64,000 bases of DNA from Phoebastria nigripes (lineage: Eukaryota > Chordata > Aves > Procellariiformes > Diomedeidae): contig JAYKAV010000778.1 of NCBI GenBank assembly GCA_035582835.1, forward strand, positions 4,610,894 through 4,674,893, in the 5' to 3' direction. Positions within the stretch are counted from its first letter, which is position 1. Each line of letters opens with the position of its first letter. Both the position numbers and the translations under genes were made by a program. The notes below the pieces were generated by a model. It searched no databases. It had not been told where the DNA came from and saw only the letters and a list, made by a program, of their open reading frames with translations. Positions 51,501 to 61,769 of the stretch are shown in pieces.

Positions 51501-54500
51501 TTGGGTTTGGTTTGGGTTTTTCGTAAAAGAAAGAGGTAAAGAATGCATTATGTAGTCATTCTGGAGCTAGTAATAATATACCTCTGCTTACTTTCTTTTA
51601 ATGCAATGTGGAAATTGTGTGCTTGATCACAAAAGGCTTTATTCATAGCGCTTAACCTTAAGCAGGTAAATTGAGTGTTTTAAGTTAACAAATTAGTCTT
51701 TTATAGGCTTTCTATGTAATCGTTAGGGAGAGAGTTCCTGCAAAGCACAATTCAGTGAGCCTACGTTAAACTCCTGTTCTGAATTACTTTCAGAAGACTA
51801 AAAAATACAGGGGAAAAAAAAAAATCCAATGGCACGTAAGTTCTTTGTGAGCATACATGCTAGAACAAAATCATGGGCTTCAAATGCAATTGGAGGTTTG
51901 GTTTTGTTTGTTCCCTGAGTGTGAATTGCAGGACTGGATCTCTCGAGCGGTCAGGGTCTGGAAGAGTTAATATATAGCTTTTCAGTCTTAATGCTATTGA
52001 ATCATGGCATTTTATTTTTTCTTAGGAAATTTTTGGTCCTAACTTTCTTTGTGATCATAAATACAGATTATTTTATAATTCCGCAACCATTACAAAACTA
52101 AAACCCTAAGTTGTATGAAAATAAAGCTTTAAGTAATGTTTAGTTGTTGGCAGTGATAAACAGCAGCAAAATAGAGGAATGTGGGTTACTAAACATATTA
52201 GAAACCTGTTACTTAGGCAACCCCTGGACCCCAGAACCTTAGGAAACTGGCAGTGAATTTAGAAAAATATAATTGAGTACTTGTTCTGTTCTTATACTCT
52301 CCCCTAGGCATCTGCTTTTGTACACTTTGGAAATAGGCTAGATGGAATTTGAGTCTGGCCCATTGGAGGTGTTCTTATGTTCCTGTCTTGTCTTTTTTAA
52401 GAAAGCATCTGCTTAGCTATTGTGATACAGACGGTTTACTTACAAAATTCACCTCCTAAATTCCAAAGCCTTCTAGGTATCTCGAGTGTTTCTAAAATGA
52501 GTAAGGATTTTTATCTAAGCTTCCTTCCCAGAAGGTTCCTAATGTTGGAATCGCAAATACTTAAAATAACGCACCTTGAAAAGAAGGGCTAATAGGTCTC
52601 TCCTCATCTATAATATTCAGTCAGACATGGTAATCGGGTTAACTTGGTTTCTGTTACAGGAGGCTAATTACTCTTTTGGCATTTTGTAATTCATTTATCT
52701 AGCCGATTTGGAATTTTCGCCAGTTTCATTTTTTCCTAATTTTATTTTTCTGTGGCCTTTTCAGTGTTTGTTCATGCCTTGCTGGTTTGTAATGCTAGTG
52801 GTGAGCTTGCATCTTTAAGAAATATGGAGGAGCACGTCAATCCATCTACGTTACCACTAATACCACATCTACTAAAAGTGTAAGTTACTGTTTCAGTGAT
52901 ANTGTGAACGTACAATATGTCAATAGGTACAGGAAAAAAACCAACAAAAATACCATTGAGTTTGCCCTATTAAAAAGTGGATGAGGAAAACTAAAATCAG
53001 AAAAACAGTGCAAGGAATGAACTGTTGACAAGGCAATTTTCATTTATGTGGAATGAAAATGTATCGGTTGCTTAACTCTAACTCGATTGTAAGTTGTTTT
53101 TCTTAAAACTTAACCTGCAGCCCATGTTTTACAACCTAGAGATTAATATTGGGCATTATTATGACCACTAGACTGATAGTACAGTCACTGACTGATCCTT
53201 ACTAAGTTAATGTATATGCTTCGCAGGGGTTCAGTGGAACTGTTTCTCCTTCCCAATTTTTAGAGTCACTTGACACAAAATGTAAAAATAAAATATTTTC
53301 TTGGAGAATCGGAGCAACATAGGGATATTTCCAAGAGTGCTTACGATTCACTGTATAAAACAAGTAATTAAATGAATCCTGCTACCTCTGACTACATTCT
53401 TCTACCACTCTTAATTCTGTCAGTCTCGCGGCCTTGCAGTAAGTCAGATCGAAAGCGTTAACATACAGCAGGAATGATAAAACCCAAAAGCCTGTTTCAT
53501 ATGATCCAGCTTTCACCCAGGGAAGTAATAAGGGGCGGGAATATACAGCTCAGGTATACGTCAGGGTGCAGGGGGCAACAACTTTTAATTATGACAGCTG
53601 TTAATCATAAAGCCTCAGCATTTCAATGTCAGGTGACTAAGAATATCAGAACCATGAGATACAAATTATACATATGCAGTATTATACCGCAACTTTTGAC
53701 CGTTGTATTTTTCTTAGGAATTTTGATTCCGAAAATGCTACTAATAGAGTCAACAAAAGAAAATTTATTCCACCTGCCATCAGCCTGAAACNCGCAATGA
53801 TGTGTGGGCCTGTCAGCACTGAAGTGGCAATGGGACTAGCTAAAAAGATGATCCAAACGTTCTCGTTGAACCCAGATCAAGCTACATCACTGATTCAGAT
53901 AGCTCAGATGATGACCTCACGTGAAAATACCAAACGGGTGGAAGAACATCAGAATTTCCCTATCACAATCATACGTGGTATATAGCAAATAATTGTGAAA
54001 ATTCCTGCTATTGTATCTTTGCAAAAATGCTAATTAATATGTAATGCCAGTGTTAGTGAAATATCCCTAAATTCTCTCAGTGATTAAACAGTACACTTGT
54101 TTCCTTGATCATATATTTACAGTTCCAGGCAGACTCGAAGGGAGATTCTAGGTAAATGTTGACTTAGTTTAAATGTAGCGCAAAAGACGAGCATGAATAA
54201 ACTGCCTCTGTGTATGGAATATCCTTTTAAACTCTTTTGTAACACTGCCGTCCTCACCTACTTCATGCATTTCCTGAAAATTCGTTTCTTGGATGAGGCC
54301 CCTCTGATAATGACGTTATAACGTGCATTCTATCAGCACAGAGCTTTGGATCCTTGAATTTGTGTTCTGCCTTTTGCAGGATTTTACTTAAGTATAGAGT
54401 TCTTTCCTAGCAAGATCTATACACAAAATCAGAGTTATTTTGTGTCTTCTGCTTATTTTTTTTCAAATTAAAACCACTTTTTGTCATGTATCAGCTTTGC

Positions 54501-57500
54501 TAAATTATCGTATAAAATTTTTTCTATTACACATTATTTCTTGCTGTTTTGTACTTCCTTCTATCTTTGTTTTATCCCTTTTCAACATGTACAAAAAGGC
54601 TAGTAACATCTTAGTTCAAAGACTTTCTGTTTTAAATCAGTATAGAAAAGCAGTTACCATAAACATAGGTTTTCAGATCCTGTCAAAGTACATACGTTGA
54701 CAATAACGACACTCTTAGTACAGATACCACTAGACTTAAATTGCCTGAGCTTTTGTTAGGCTGTCAGGCATATTAATCTAGTTAAAATTATTAGTCATTC
54801 CAAAATCATCATCGCTCAAATTCCTTATTCTGTACCTGAGGACGTGGTATGAGGGATGTGCGTGCAGATACTTGTATTTGTATTATTTTAATGTACTGAT
54901 GAGACTGCTTAGCAAGTAAAGCATCTATTCAACCAGAAAGTTTAAGAAAAATACCTTAGCTTCCCCTCTTCTGTAGTTTTTTTTAAACTTATTGCAGGCA
55001 GTAAATCGTAAAAGCGTAAGGCAACTGGTTGCCCCTGGATACTTAGAACTGCTGAAGCAAGCACGTGCAATGTTTTTACAGGAATCGCAGCATAATATTT
55101 CATAAGATAAACTTAAGTTATAACAATTGATTAAAACTGTACTTTCTAGAAAAATTTCACTTGTACCTTTGGCTTTTTCTTCCAAAATACCAGGTGTTTT
55201 TGGAGCTGGGAAGAGCTATCTGCTGTCTGTTGTGATCTTGTTCCTAGTACAGCTCTTTGAAAGCAGCGAAGCTACGGAGGGTCCAAGGCCAGCTCCATGG
55301 AAACTTCTGATTGCTTCTTCCACTAACGTTGCCGTTGACAGGATACTGCTGGGGTAGGTTACCGAGATTTTTAGACTGTTGTTCCAAAAACAATAATGCA
55401 CTTACGTGGTAAAGATAATTGCGTTAGTTTTTCCAGTATAACACTTCAAAAGGATTGCATTCTTGCCCTAGAAAGTGTCGCGCGTGGGCTTTAATTTTAC
55501 CCTTGCTCCTTTGCACAGCATGCATAAGTTAAAAGACGGTAAGGCTAGCTGTGCGAATTTACGTAAGACTAATATTGGGCTCTACTCTCATCAAATTTAC
55601 TATTAAAATCCATCATGACAAAAGTAGTATTGCTCAGGAATCGTTAGGAAGTAGCAGTAGGGGCAGGGGAAGGCGGGATGGAGAGAGAGGGAGAGGCAGA
55701 GAGAGTCAGGCTTGGGAAGCTTCAGCATGCAGCCAACATGAAATAAAACTCATGGTTTGGAAGGGTAAAAGAAGGAAGGGAAAGTACAAATGAAAGACTA
55801 TTTATGAGAGGAGAATCATAAAGGCATTAAGCATTTTTCAGACAAATCACGGTGAGGTAATTTACTGTGATTTACTTGAGTTGTGGCCCGAGTTCTGGTT
55901 AATCGCAGAAGTTTGTGTTCTTCAGTGTTCTGATGTGTTTGTTAGCCTTTTTAGAACCACTTTTAAATTTTTCAAAATTTCTTTTTACATTTCCGTAATG
56001 CGTATCATCTCTTTTTCTTTGAAGTCTACTTGATCTTGGATTTGAGGATTTTATCAGAGTGGGAAGTATTAGGAAAATCACCAAAGCAATTCTTCCCCAT
56101 AGGTAAGAATCTTAATCTTTGAGGGATCTGAAGCGATTCTAAGATTCATGACAGTACGCATGCTGTAAAATTACTATTTTGAAGTAATTCAAAATGCAAT
56201 TGTACTATGCCTATCTCAGGGTTCCCGTTCCCCCCCCGGCACGGTGGAGAAATTGTACCTTGATTTGGGAACGTCCCTTGTTGCTGAATAGAGCTAATGC
56301 TTTTAAATGGGAAGTAGTAGAGGAGAACAAAATAATGGCAGTTACAGATTTGGGAGTTTACACAAGGAGGAAAAGCAAAACAGACAGACTTAAAATAGAT
56401 ATGTACTGCTGTAGCGATAAGAACTAGGAGGAAGTAATCGTAAATTTAACGTTCACAGAATTAATGGTAACAGCTCATGAGTTCTATACTACTTGCCCAA
56501 GTTATCTTTGCTATAGCGTTCTGGGGTTGGTCCTTTAACTACTTAAAAGTAAGCAATCGACATAGTACTTTCAACACAATTTGAGAGAACAAAGTAAAGT
56601 TCAAGATGAATAAAGATTAAATTTCCGTTCCTTGGTGTCAGTAGCATGCCAAGGGTATANAACGGTATACGAATAAAAAACTTCTACTCCACTCTGAAAT
56701 CAGCTGTGTACTTGGAGAAGTCATTTACTCTATGTACGTCCCTGGTTGGGGTGGTAGGGTCTGAGTTGGTGGGATAAAGGTCCATTTTAAAACAGGTAGT
56801 ATACTAGTCTATCTCAGCTGGATTCGGGATATCATCTCAAATTGTTGTAAAGTACTATTATGTATAAAGTATGATTATTTTTCTATACTGGGTGTTCACC
56901 GAACACTGAAAGCACTGTTATTTTCAATCATTGTAACGCATGTTACAAAATCTCTTTGAAGTTTACATGCTGGCTCAGGAAATGAAAATGAGCAGTTAAA
57001 AGAGCTGCTTGCTCTCATGAAAGAAGATTTAACTGCAGCTGAAAAAATATACGTAAGGAAGAGTATTGAGCAACATAAACTGGGGACCAATAAAACTATA
57101 CTGCAACAGGTACAGTCAAAGTGACGGGATGGGGACGTGGGGTTTCGCTGTGTCTTATCCACAAGGCCCAGCAAACGGAAACTGGGAATCCCCTCTCACA
57201 CCTGCCAAGCTCCCAGTTTTGAAAAATAAAATGAATGTTAGCACTAGGACAGGTTTGATTCCACAGGTATAGCTTAGTGCCTGACCTGTGTATGACTTCT
57301 CTGTGTTGAACTTGCAGTTCCTGTTTAGTGACGTATTATGAGACAGAAACCCTTTTTGAACTATATTGCAATCTGACTTAATATTACCAATCTAGTTTAC
57401 AAGGTGGGGAGAGAAAAACTTCTGAGCACAGCTAGTCTGCGCTGTCACCCTGAAACTAAAATTTATATAGTCAGAAAGGTAAAAGATAAAGACTGAGCTA

Positions 57501-60500
57501 AATCTATCCTAGAGTTGAGTATCAACTGCCAAGAAGATTTCAAATATATTTTAAGTAACTTTTCATCAAAGTATTACCTTTTAAGATTACTATTTCCTGT
57601 AGAAAAATCTTCTCAATTCCTGGTCTTTCCAGTTATTTGCCTTTTCTCCTCAGTCCCAGATTCAAAAAATCCCAGCTTGTTGTAGAGCTACTGTAACAAA
57701 GCAGATCTGAGCAATTTGTTTCTTGTGCTTATTCCTAGTGGCCATTGCTGCCACTTTTTGCTGCTGGGGCTCAGAAGGTTTTGGAGGATTGTGTAATCTG
57801 AACTCTCTCTGTACCAGACCAGATCTGGTCTGAAAATACATGAATTTGTGAATGATTCTAACGTATAAACAGACCAAGCGTAAGAAATGGTAACCTTGGA
57901 TCCATCTCCGTGCATACACAGTGCCTTTTACTGGAAGTTAGAATATAATTTTTTGAGACCCAGTGAGTATGACACAGCATGCAGTAGAAACTGCTAAAAA
58001 TGAATTTAGGTGTATTCTACTGCCGAAGCCGTAGTTATGTACTGCACAGAGATTAACTATTAAATGATCTTAACTTTTTGTCTACCCATTTTCCCCTCAC
58101 TAATAACAAAGGTCAAAGTGGTTGGAGTGACCTGTGCTGCCTGCCCGTTCCCTTGTCTGAATACTCTTAAGTTTCCTGTAGTGATGCTGGATGAGTGCAG
58201 TCAGATGACTGAACCTGCTTCTCTCCTTCCTATTGCAAGGTACAACCTTCCTTTTGTGTTTCAGCGGAGATACAACTTTTAGTTTAGTCTTTTTAAGAAC
58301 ATGAACTCCGAGGTCTCACCTTAGAAAGCAAGAAGAGTAATTTTAAGTTGAGGCCTGCTCTTAAGTGCCTTCCGTGAGTTACCATGTTATTTTAACCATG
58401 GAAAGAGGGTGGTGGAGAAGGGAGCCTGATGGAAAGCAATCTGTGATATATAAACACAGCACACGCTTCTGTTACGAATAGTTTGACATCTTTTTTAGAA
58501 CTTTTTTTCTTGTTTTTTAATATTCTTATTTAGGTTTCAGTGTGAAAAGCTAGTCCTTGTTGGAGACCCTAAGCAATTACCGCCAACTATTCAAGGGTCT
58601 GAGAGCGTTCATGAAAAGGGATTGGAGCAGACTCTCTTTGACCGGCTTTGCTTAATGGTATGTACTACTAATTGCATCTTTAGAAAAGATGGAGGGTGAA
58701 ATTGTAGGTCCACTGAAGTCAGTAAAAGAGTTCTGGTTTAGATGTCGGAGGATCAGTGTTTCAGCCTGTTTTTTAATTAAGCTGATTGCATTCTAGTGCA
58801 TTTCTCTGTAAATGTTATTTTCACAGCGCACGAAAATTTGTAAGCGTAACAAATGTAAACCAAGAATGGACTGAAAACCAATGACAGATTCTGCCTTCTC
58901 ATCTTTTTTGTGCAGTTTTCAATCCAGGTAGAAGAATCAGGGACTTCAGTATTTGTTCTAACTTTTGTTGAAGTGAACGTACGAAGGTTAAGCCAGCTTA
59001 CTGCAGGAATTGTTTCCACTTATTTCTTGTTTGACCTAGCTGGCATTGCAAAACATTCAGTAATTCTTTCTCCTAGTCACGCTTTTCTATATCATCATTC
59101 TTTAGGGACATAAAACAATACTTCTTCGGACACAGTACCGATGTCACCCTGCTATTAGTGCCATAGCCAACGAGCTGTTCTATGAAGGAAATCTGACAGA
59201 TGGTGTTTCCGAGAAAGACAGAAGTCCTTTATTGGATTGGCTTCCAACACTATGTTTTTATAGTGTTAATGGGGTAGAGCAAGTAAGTTTTTAAACATTT
59301 CTTATACAAAAAGTCAATATTGTAGTTTTTCCTCCATTCTGTTTCTTTTTGCATTCTGCTGTTTGTGAGAGCTCAATTGGAAATCTTCTTCCCTATTTCC
59401 AGATGGAAAGAGACAACAGCTTTTGTAACATGGCAGAAGTTCATTTTACAGTCAAGCTCATCCAGTCTCTGATTGCGAGTGGAATAGAAGGATCTGCAAT
59501 TGGTGTGATTACTCTTTATAAATCACAGATGTGTAAGGTTTGTGTAATGTATCATCAATAAAACAGTTTTCTTCAATGTATTTCTTTATTCTAAACATAG
59601 GCTCCATTTCAACTAGGAAGAGTCAACTAGAAGTGAGAAACAAATGCTGGATAGGTAAACTAGAGTTTACCATAATTTGTCTTGCTTACTTAATCTATAT
59701 TCTTTCCTCTGATTTAGTCAAAATCTTTTAATTCAAACATACGATTAAAAAAAAAAATCTTTCCATTTGTTTTCTTTCCACATGCGCGCTCAAAAAATTG
59801 GCAAATTAATTAGTACCCAATTTTCATAAATCAGTTAGGGGCTGTTACCAACTGGTATGTGTGACAAGGACACGTAACAGAGGCACCTGCTTAGCAGGGC
59901 TGGAGTTGTACCTCACCCAGCCATCCAAGGCACGACATGGGCTGCTGTGATTAGTAAGCGAAAGCACTGGTTGCCACGCTGAACGCACCAGTGTTTTGTC
60001 AAATGCAGGTTCATCGCGTAGTATTTTCCTGTGATTAGCTGAGGTTTTACTGTCATTGCACTCTCTAGTTTCTTAGTTCGCATCTTGTGTAGACTCAGAC
60101 TTGCTGAGCGTGTTTGCTCAAGACAAGTGATTGGCTGTGAGTAGCATAACTCCTCACCATCCATATTCATTTGTCCACAGATTCAGAATTTGCTTAGTGG
60201 CGTACACTCTGAGGCTTTTGAAATTAAAGCTGTCCAGGTGTCCACTGTAGACGCATTCCAAGGAGCTGAGAAGGAGATCGTTGTTTTGTCGTGTGTAAGA
60301 ACAAGACAAATGGGGTTCATAGACTCAGAAAAAAGAATGAACGTTGCACTAACGAGAGCAAAGAGGCATTTGTTGATTGTTGGAAATCTGGCCTGTTTAA
60401 GTAGGAACAGACTGTGGGGAAGAGTAATTCATCACTGCAAAGGTAATTATTTTCTTTTCCTGTATTTTTGAAACCACGCAGGTCACCATAATTCTTCTAT

Positions 60501-61591
60501 ACAGCAGTATTTCTGAATAGATAGTACTTAAATAAAGGAAAGGAAAATGCGTAGCGTCTTTCTGCAACTAGGGGCTCATTGGTTTTGAAGATAAATTTTG
60601 AGCTGCTAGAAAAAAACCAATGCTATTGGAGATCAGCTGACTCTACCAAGTAATTCCCGATTGCTTTGTTTACAGGTCACTGTCTTGTGAATACATGTGT
60701 TTGTTTCATTGGACCACAGAGGGAAATACAGTTTTTGAAAATCAGTTTTTTACAGTTTCCACATATTTGCTGTGACGTTTACTGCAATTGAGTATTTACA
60801 TACTTGAAAGCTAATCCTGCTTAAAAAAAAACAAACCGAAAAACCTTACGGTGCCTGTCTCCACCCCTTGCAACTTTGCTAGAAGGTGTTTAAAATGCCT
60901 GAACAGCTCCGTAGTTCTGTGCACCTCTCTCCTCTCTGGGGTGCGCATACTTGGGAAAGACAGGTCATAGTTTCTCCCTTCGTTGGCACTTGAATTGGTC
61001 CCCTTTGAAATGGGACAGTTCGTATCTCAAAGCATTAGTTACATTTCATCATAAATTCTTCCATGGTGATTTTCTTTGAACTAGAGAAGCGAGAGACGGA
61101 ATAGCATCCGAATCTCTGAAGTACACTCCATAAACTCTGGCCGAATCCAACGCCCCAGTACCCACCGAGGCACATCCCCTTTTGGAGCGGGTAGGGCCTT
61201 ACCTTAGCAGATACTACAAAGGGAGCGCTCAGTCTCTAAAGCAACAGATCATTGCAAGAACAGGTGCCAAAAGAGTAATTATTTTATTCGCTTACTTGGT
61301 TGACATCAAAGGAAGCATCTCGTTAATGGCTGAACNCTGCAGAACAATTTTCAAAGTAGAAATATTATAGCCCTTTGATAGGCTTGGGGAAATAGATGTT
61401 CACATCACCACAGACTAATTACGTGATGGATGCTGTAAAGGGAGATGTAATTATCCTGTTTATTGCTGCTTTTAGGATGGGAAAATGGATTACAACATGT
61501 GAGCCAGTGTGAGCAGCAGCTAAACGACATTCTTAAGTGTTATTTGGAGAAACGGAAGGAAGAGGAACAGAATAAGAAAAAGGAAAAATAA
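36515..61591 (+). CDS. ZGRF1: ZGRF1, GRF-type zinc finger SF1 helicase (whole spliced CDS)
   Basis: ZGRF1 (human C4orf21) is a nuclear 5'-to-3' DNA helicase of the Upf1-like SF1 family linked to replication-fork and crosslink repair. Coding segments: 36515-36535, 36659-36739, 36859-36915, 37379-37564, 37932-40137, 40462-40544, 41230-41328, 41778-41951, 42653-42758, 42845-42951, 43159-43300, 44259-44917, 46492-46630, gap, 47910-48097, 48683-48822, 50012-50158, 52765-52879, 53718-53977, 55194-55353, 56025-56102, 56962-57109, 58112-58239, 58534-58657, 59106-59282, 59403-59537, 60181-60442, 61476-61591. Phases join everywhere except across the N gap, where 2 mod 3 bases are missing. About 2,078 codons are visible against roughly 2,100 in human. 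The DUF2439 domain spans about residues 1-115, the GRF finger follows the gap, and helicase motifs Q, I, Ia, II, III, IV, V and VI are all present. The start codon has G at -3 and +4. Confidence 0.95.
36659..36739 (+). CDS. ZGRF1: ZGRF1 exon: DUF2439 part 1
   Basis: 27 whole codons, VLYTHQKMKKSKTWQDGILR then IRPGGNK. Acceptor AACAG, donor AAG|GTGAAT. The YTHQKMKKSKTWQDG core is the DUF2439 signature. Confidence 0.94.
36859..36915 (+). CDS. ZGRF1: ZGRF1 exon: DUF2439 part 2
   Basis: 19 whole codons, AVLFDDKGQCLESIFIKSQ. Acceptor TTGCAG, donor CAG|GTATAT. Confidence 0.93.
37379..37564 (+). CDS. ZGRF1: ZGRF1 exon: DUF2439 part 3
   Basis: 62 whole codons beginning VNAGDNLESERYLITVEAVK and ending LKRKFT. 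Acceptor TCTCTAG, donor ACA|GTATGT. Confidence 0.93.
37932..40137 (+). CDS. ZGRF1: ZGRF1 giant exon: long disordered region
   Basis: A single 2,206 bp exon of 735 codons plus one base. Acceptor CTCCTAG, donor GAAG|GTTAGG. It is rich in Ser, Glu, Asp, Asn and Lys without membrane segments or recognised folds, so it is probably a disordered tether between DUF2439 and the enzymatic part. One codon contains an N (about 39766). Without splicing the frame stops five bases after the exon (TAG at 40140). Confidence 0.93.
40462..40544 (+). CDS. ZGRF1: ZGRF1 exon, linker
   Basis: Acceptor CTTGTAG, donor ATG|GTAACC. It encodes (A)VEQFTEMPYSESIQTSSCSY then FDSSGPM. It is entered in phase 1 and left in phase 0. 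Confidence 0.85.
41230..41328 (+). CDS. ZGRF1: ZGRF1 exon, linker
   Basis: 33 whole codons, PNCTDNLLQKTEACILPIA through RTSDCQPK. Acceptor TATGCAG, donor AAG|GTACAA. The single N lies in a GCN Ala codon, so the residue is still determined. Confidence 0.85.
41778..41951 (+). CDS. ZGRF1: ZGRF1 exon, linker (weak acceptor)
   Basis: Donor CAG|GTAAAG is good. For the acceptor, ATCGCGTAG just before 41778 is the best phase-0 choice, giving PVAFQGHQVKGSAASEVMLR and on through LSDFRQ, but it lacks a pyrimidine tract. An alternative GAG at 41827 would shorten the exon by about 16 codons. Confidence 0.7.
42653..42758 (+). CDS. ZGRF1: ZGRF1 exon, linker
   Basis: Acceptor GGTAAAG after a T-rich tract, donor GCCC|GTAAGT. 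It encodes SPGSRSPHEDEINFIREENF, then QKKSNIIKESRIDQA, and leaves in phase 1. Confidence 0.85.
42845..42951 (+). CDS. ZGRF1: ZGRF1 exon, linker
   Basis: Acceptor TTCCTAG, donor GAG|GTGTGA. It encodes (P)LALNVYSEVPPWTMSGSPS, then RSDLRQTQWTSWEPDE. Confidence 0.85.
43159..43300 (+). CDS. ZGRF1: ZGRF1 exon, linker
   Basis: Acceptor TCTGTAG, donor TTCA|GTAAGA. It begins MLSSVELTSSLDPDSTISPA and ends EPEIFF, leaving in phase 1. The exon is Ser-rich. Confidence 0.87.
44259..44917 (+). CDS. ZGRF1: ZGRF1 exon, second long linker exon
   Basis: 659 bp, acceptor CCTACAG, donor CAG|GTGTGT. It begins (A/T)REKPSYPEECNLSRFKPTV and ends VTGDGQ. No domain is recognised, and the composition resembles the giant exon. 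Confidence 0.9.
45686..45708. repeat. (TA)n microsatellite
   Basis: About 11 TA units in a ZGRF1 intron. Confidence 0.9.
46492..46630 (+). CDS. ZGRF1: ZGRF1 exon before the GRF finger
   Basis: Acceptor TTTTTTAG, donor ACAG|GTACGT. It encodes DITISELSFPNADKVKYANL, then KISIPTVFQSHVHYKQIFKA. It leaves in phase 1 and the following exon is lost in the gap. Confidence 0.9.
46909..47888. other. 980-N assembly gap inside ZGRF1
   Basis: It follows an 18-T run. Flanking ZGRF1 exons end in phase 1 and begin in phase 0, so an exon total of 2 mod 3 bases is missing. The missing part should hold the first Cys/His ligands of the GRF zinc finger. Confidence 0.95.
47910..48097 (+). CDS. ZGRF1: ZGRF1 exon: second half of GRF zinc finger
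   Basis: Acceptor CTTCCTAG directly after the gap, donor GAG|GTATTC. It begins GRLFYTCDAPKAEQCSFFKW, the C-terminal part of a GRF finger with two visible Cys ligands and the terminal FFKW aromatics, then IEDVNPTQIKSRPSVVLHD. GRF fingers bind single-stranded nucleic acid in TOP3A, APE2 and NEIL3. Confidence 0.93.
48683..48822 (+). CDS. ZGRF1: ZGRF1 exon
   Basis: Acceptor TTTAACAG, donor AAAG|GTAAGC. It encodes (R)KAFEIQTQRCSKFKKFMNT, then LYLKLSRKEHYSLYSK, with no named domain. Confidence 0.9.
50012..50158 (+). CDS. ZGRF1: ZGRF1 exon
   Basis: Acceptor TTGACAG, donor AATA|GTGAGT. It encodes (D)DIWVVSKTLNFDPLDTFIA, then SSAFFGPSSNNEVELLPLKG. It is followed by a 2.6 kb intron that holds a CR1 insertion. 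Confidence 0.9.
50452..50978 (+). mobile_element. CR1 LINE fragment, 3' end preserved
   Basis: A 5'-truncated CR1 retrotransposon in a ZGRF1 intron, sense to the gene. The end of the reverse-transcriptase ORF is readable in pieces (LEYCVQLWGPQHKKDMDLLE, RDTKMIRGLEHLS, DIRKKFFTMRVVRHWNRLP). It shows frameshifts and ends in two ATTCTATG repeats, the CR1 3' terminus used in place of a poly(A) tail. Compared with the copy near 63.5 kb, a short deletion near 50587 shifts the frame. It is inactive. Confidence 0.92.
52765..52879 (+). CDS. ZGRF1: ZGRF1 exon
   Basis: Acceptor CTTTTCAG, donor AAGT|GTAAGT. It encodes (M)FVHALLVCNASGELASLRN, then MEEHVNPSTLPLIPHLLK. Confidence 0.9.
53718..53977 (+). CDS. 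ZGRF1: ZGRF1 exon: helicase Q motif
   Basis: Acceptor TTCTTAG, donor CGTG|GTATAT. It holds FSLNPDQATSLIQIAQMM, the Upf1-type Q-motif region (LN-x-x-Q) that contacts adenine. One codon is unresolved (CNC at 53791). Confidence 0.94.
55194..55353 (+). CDS. ZGRF1: ZGRF1 exon: helicase motifs I and Ia
   Basis: Acceptor ATACCAG, donor CTGGG|GTAGGT. The Walker A motif is GVFGAGKS (with the preceding split Gly codon), and motif Ia is KLLIASSTNVAVDRIL. Both match SF1B helicases, and the catalytic Lys is intact. Confidence 0.95.
56025..56102 (+). CDS. ZGRF1: ZGRF1 exon
   Basis: 78 bp, acceptor TTTGAAG, donor ATAG|GTAAGA. It encodes (G)LLDLGFEDFIRVGSIRKIT, then KAILPH. Confidence 0.92.
56962..57109 (+). 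CDS. ZGRF1: ZGRF1 exon
   Basis: Acceptor CTTTGAAG, donor CAG|GTACAG. It encodes (S)LHAGSGNENEQLKELLALM, then a helical stretch ending TNKTILQQ. Confidence 0.92.
58112..58239 (+). CDS. ZGRF1: ZGRF1 exon: helicase motif II
   Basis: Acceptor AACAAAG, donor GCAAG|GTACAA. It encodes VKVVGVTCAACPFPCLNTLK, then VVMLDECSQMTEPASLLPIA. DECSQ is the Walker B motif of Upf1-like helicases. Confidence 0.95.
58534..58657 (+). CDS. ZGRF1: ZGRF1 exon: helicase motif III
   Basis: Acceptor TATTTAG, donor ATG|GTATGT. It encodes (R)FQCEKLVLVGDPKQLPPTI. GDPKQLPP is motif III. Confidence 0.95.
59106..59282 (+). CDS. ZGRF1: ZGRF1 exon: helicase motif IV
   Basis: Acceptor TTCTTTAG, donor CAA|GTAAGT. It encodes GHKTILLRTQYRCHPAISAI, then ANELFYEGNL. 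QYRCHP is the Upf1-family motif IV. Confidence 0.95.
59403..59537 (+). CDS. ZGRF1: ZGRF1 exon
   Basis: Acceptor TTTCCAG, donor AAG|GTTTGT. 45 codons, including EVHFTVKLIQSLIASGI and IGVITLYKSQ, which precede motif V. Confidence 0.94.
60181..60442 (+). CDS. ZGRF1: ZGRF1 exon: helicase motifs V and VI
   Basis: Acceptor TCCACAG, donor AAAG|GTAATT. It carries VSTVDAFQGAEKEIVVLSCV (motif V) and RMNVALTRAKRHLLIVGN (motif VI with the arginine finger). All catalytic residues are present. Confidence 0.96.
61476..61591 (+). CDS. ZGRF1: ZGRF1 terminal coding exon
   Basis: Acceptor GCTTTTAG. It encodes (G)WENGLQHVSQCEQQLNDIL, then a charged Lys/Glu-rich tail, with stop TAA at 61589-61591. Confidence 0.92.
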
Positions 61592-61743
61592 AATGTGCGC
61601 CTATTTTATGAAGAAAATATGAATTGTGTGTCTATAAAACAGAATTGCAAATCCACTATTTATGTTCAATGTGGGAAATTTTTGTTTGTATCTCAGTGCA
61701 CTGATACTTCGGTTTTGACTCCTTGTTTGTATGACTAAAACTT

Positions 61744-61749
61744 AATAAA
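61744..61749 (+). terminator. ZGRF1 polyadenylation signal
   Basis: AATAAA about 150 bases past the stop, followed by a T/G-rich segment. It is the best candidate for 3' end formation and gives a short 3' UTR. Confidence 0.75.
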
Positions 61750-61769
61750 GTGACTTTATCTGCTTGATA

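Noticed and set aside
53474..53788. 104-codon plus-strand frame just before the helicase Q-motif exon
   Set aside because: It is mostly intron sequence. The true ZGRF1 exon begins at 53718 in a different frame after a clear TTCTTAG acceptor.
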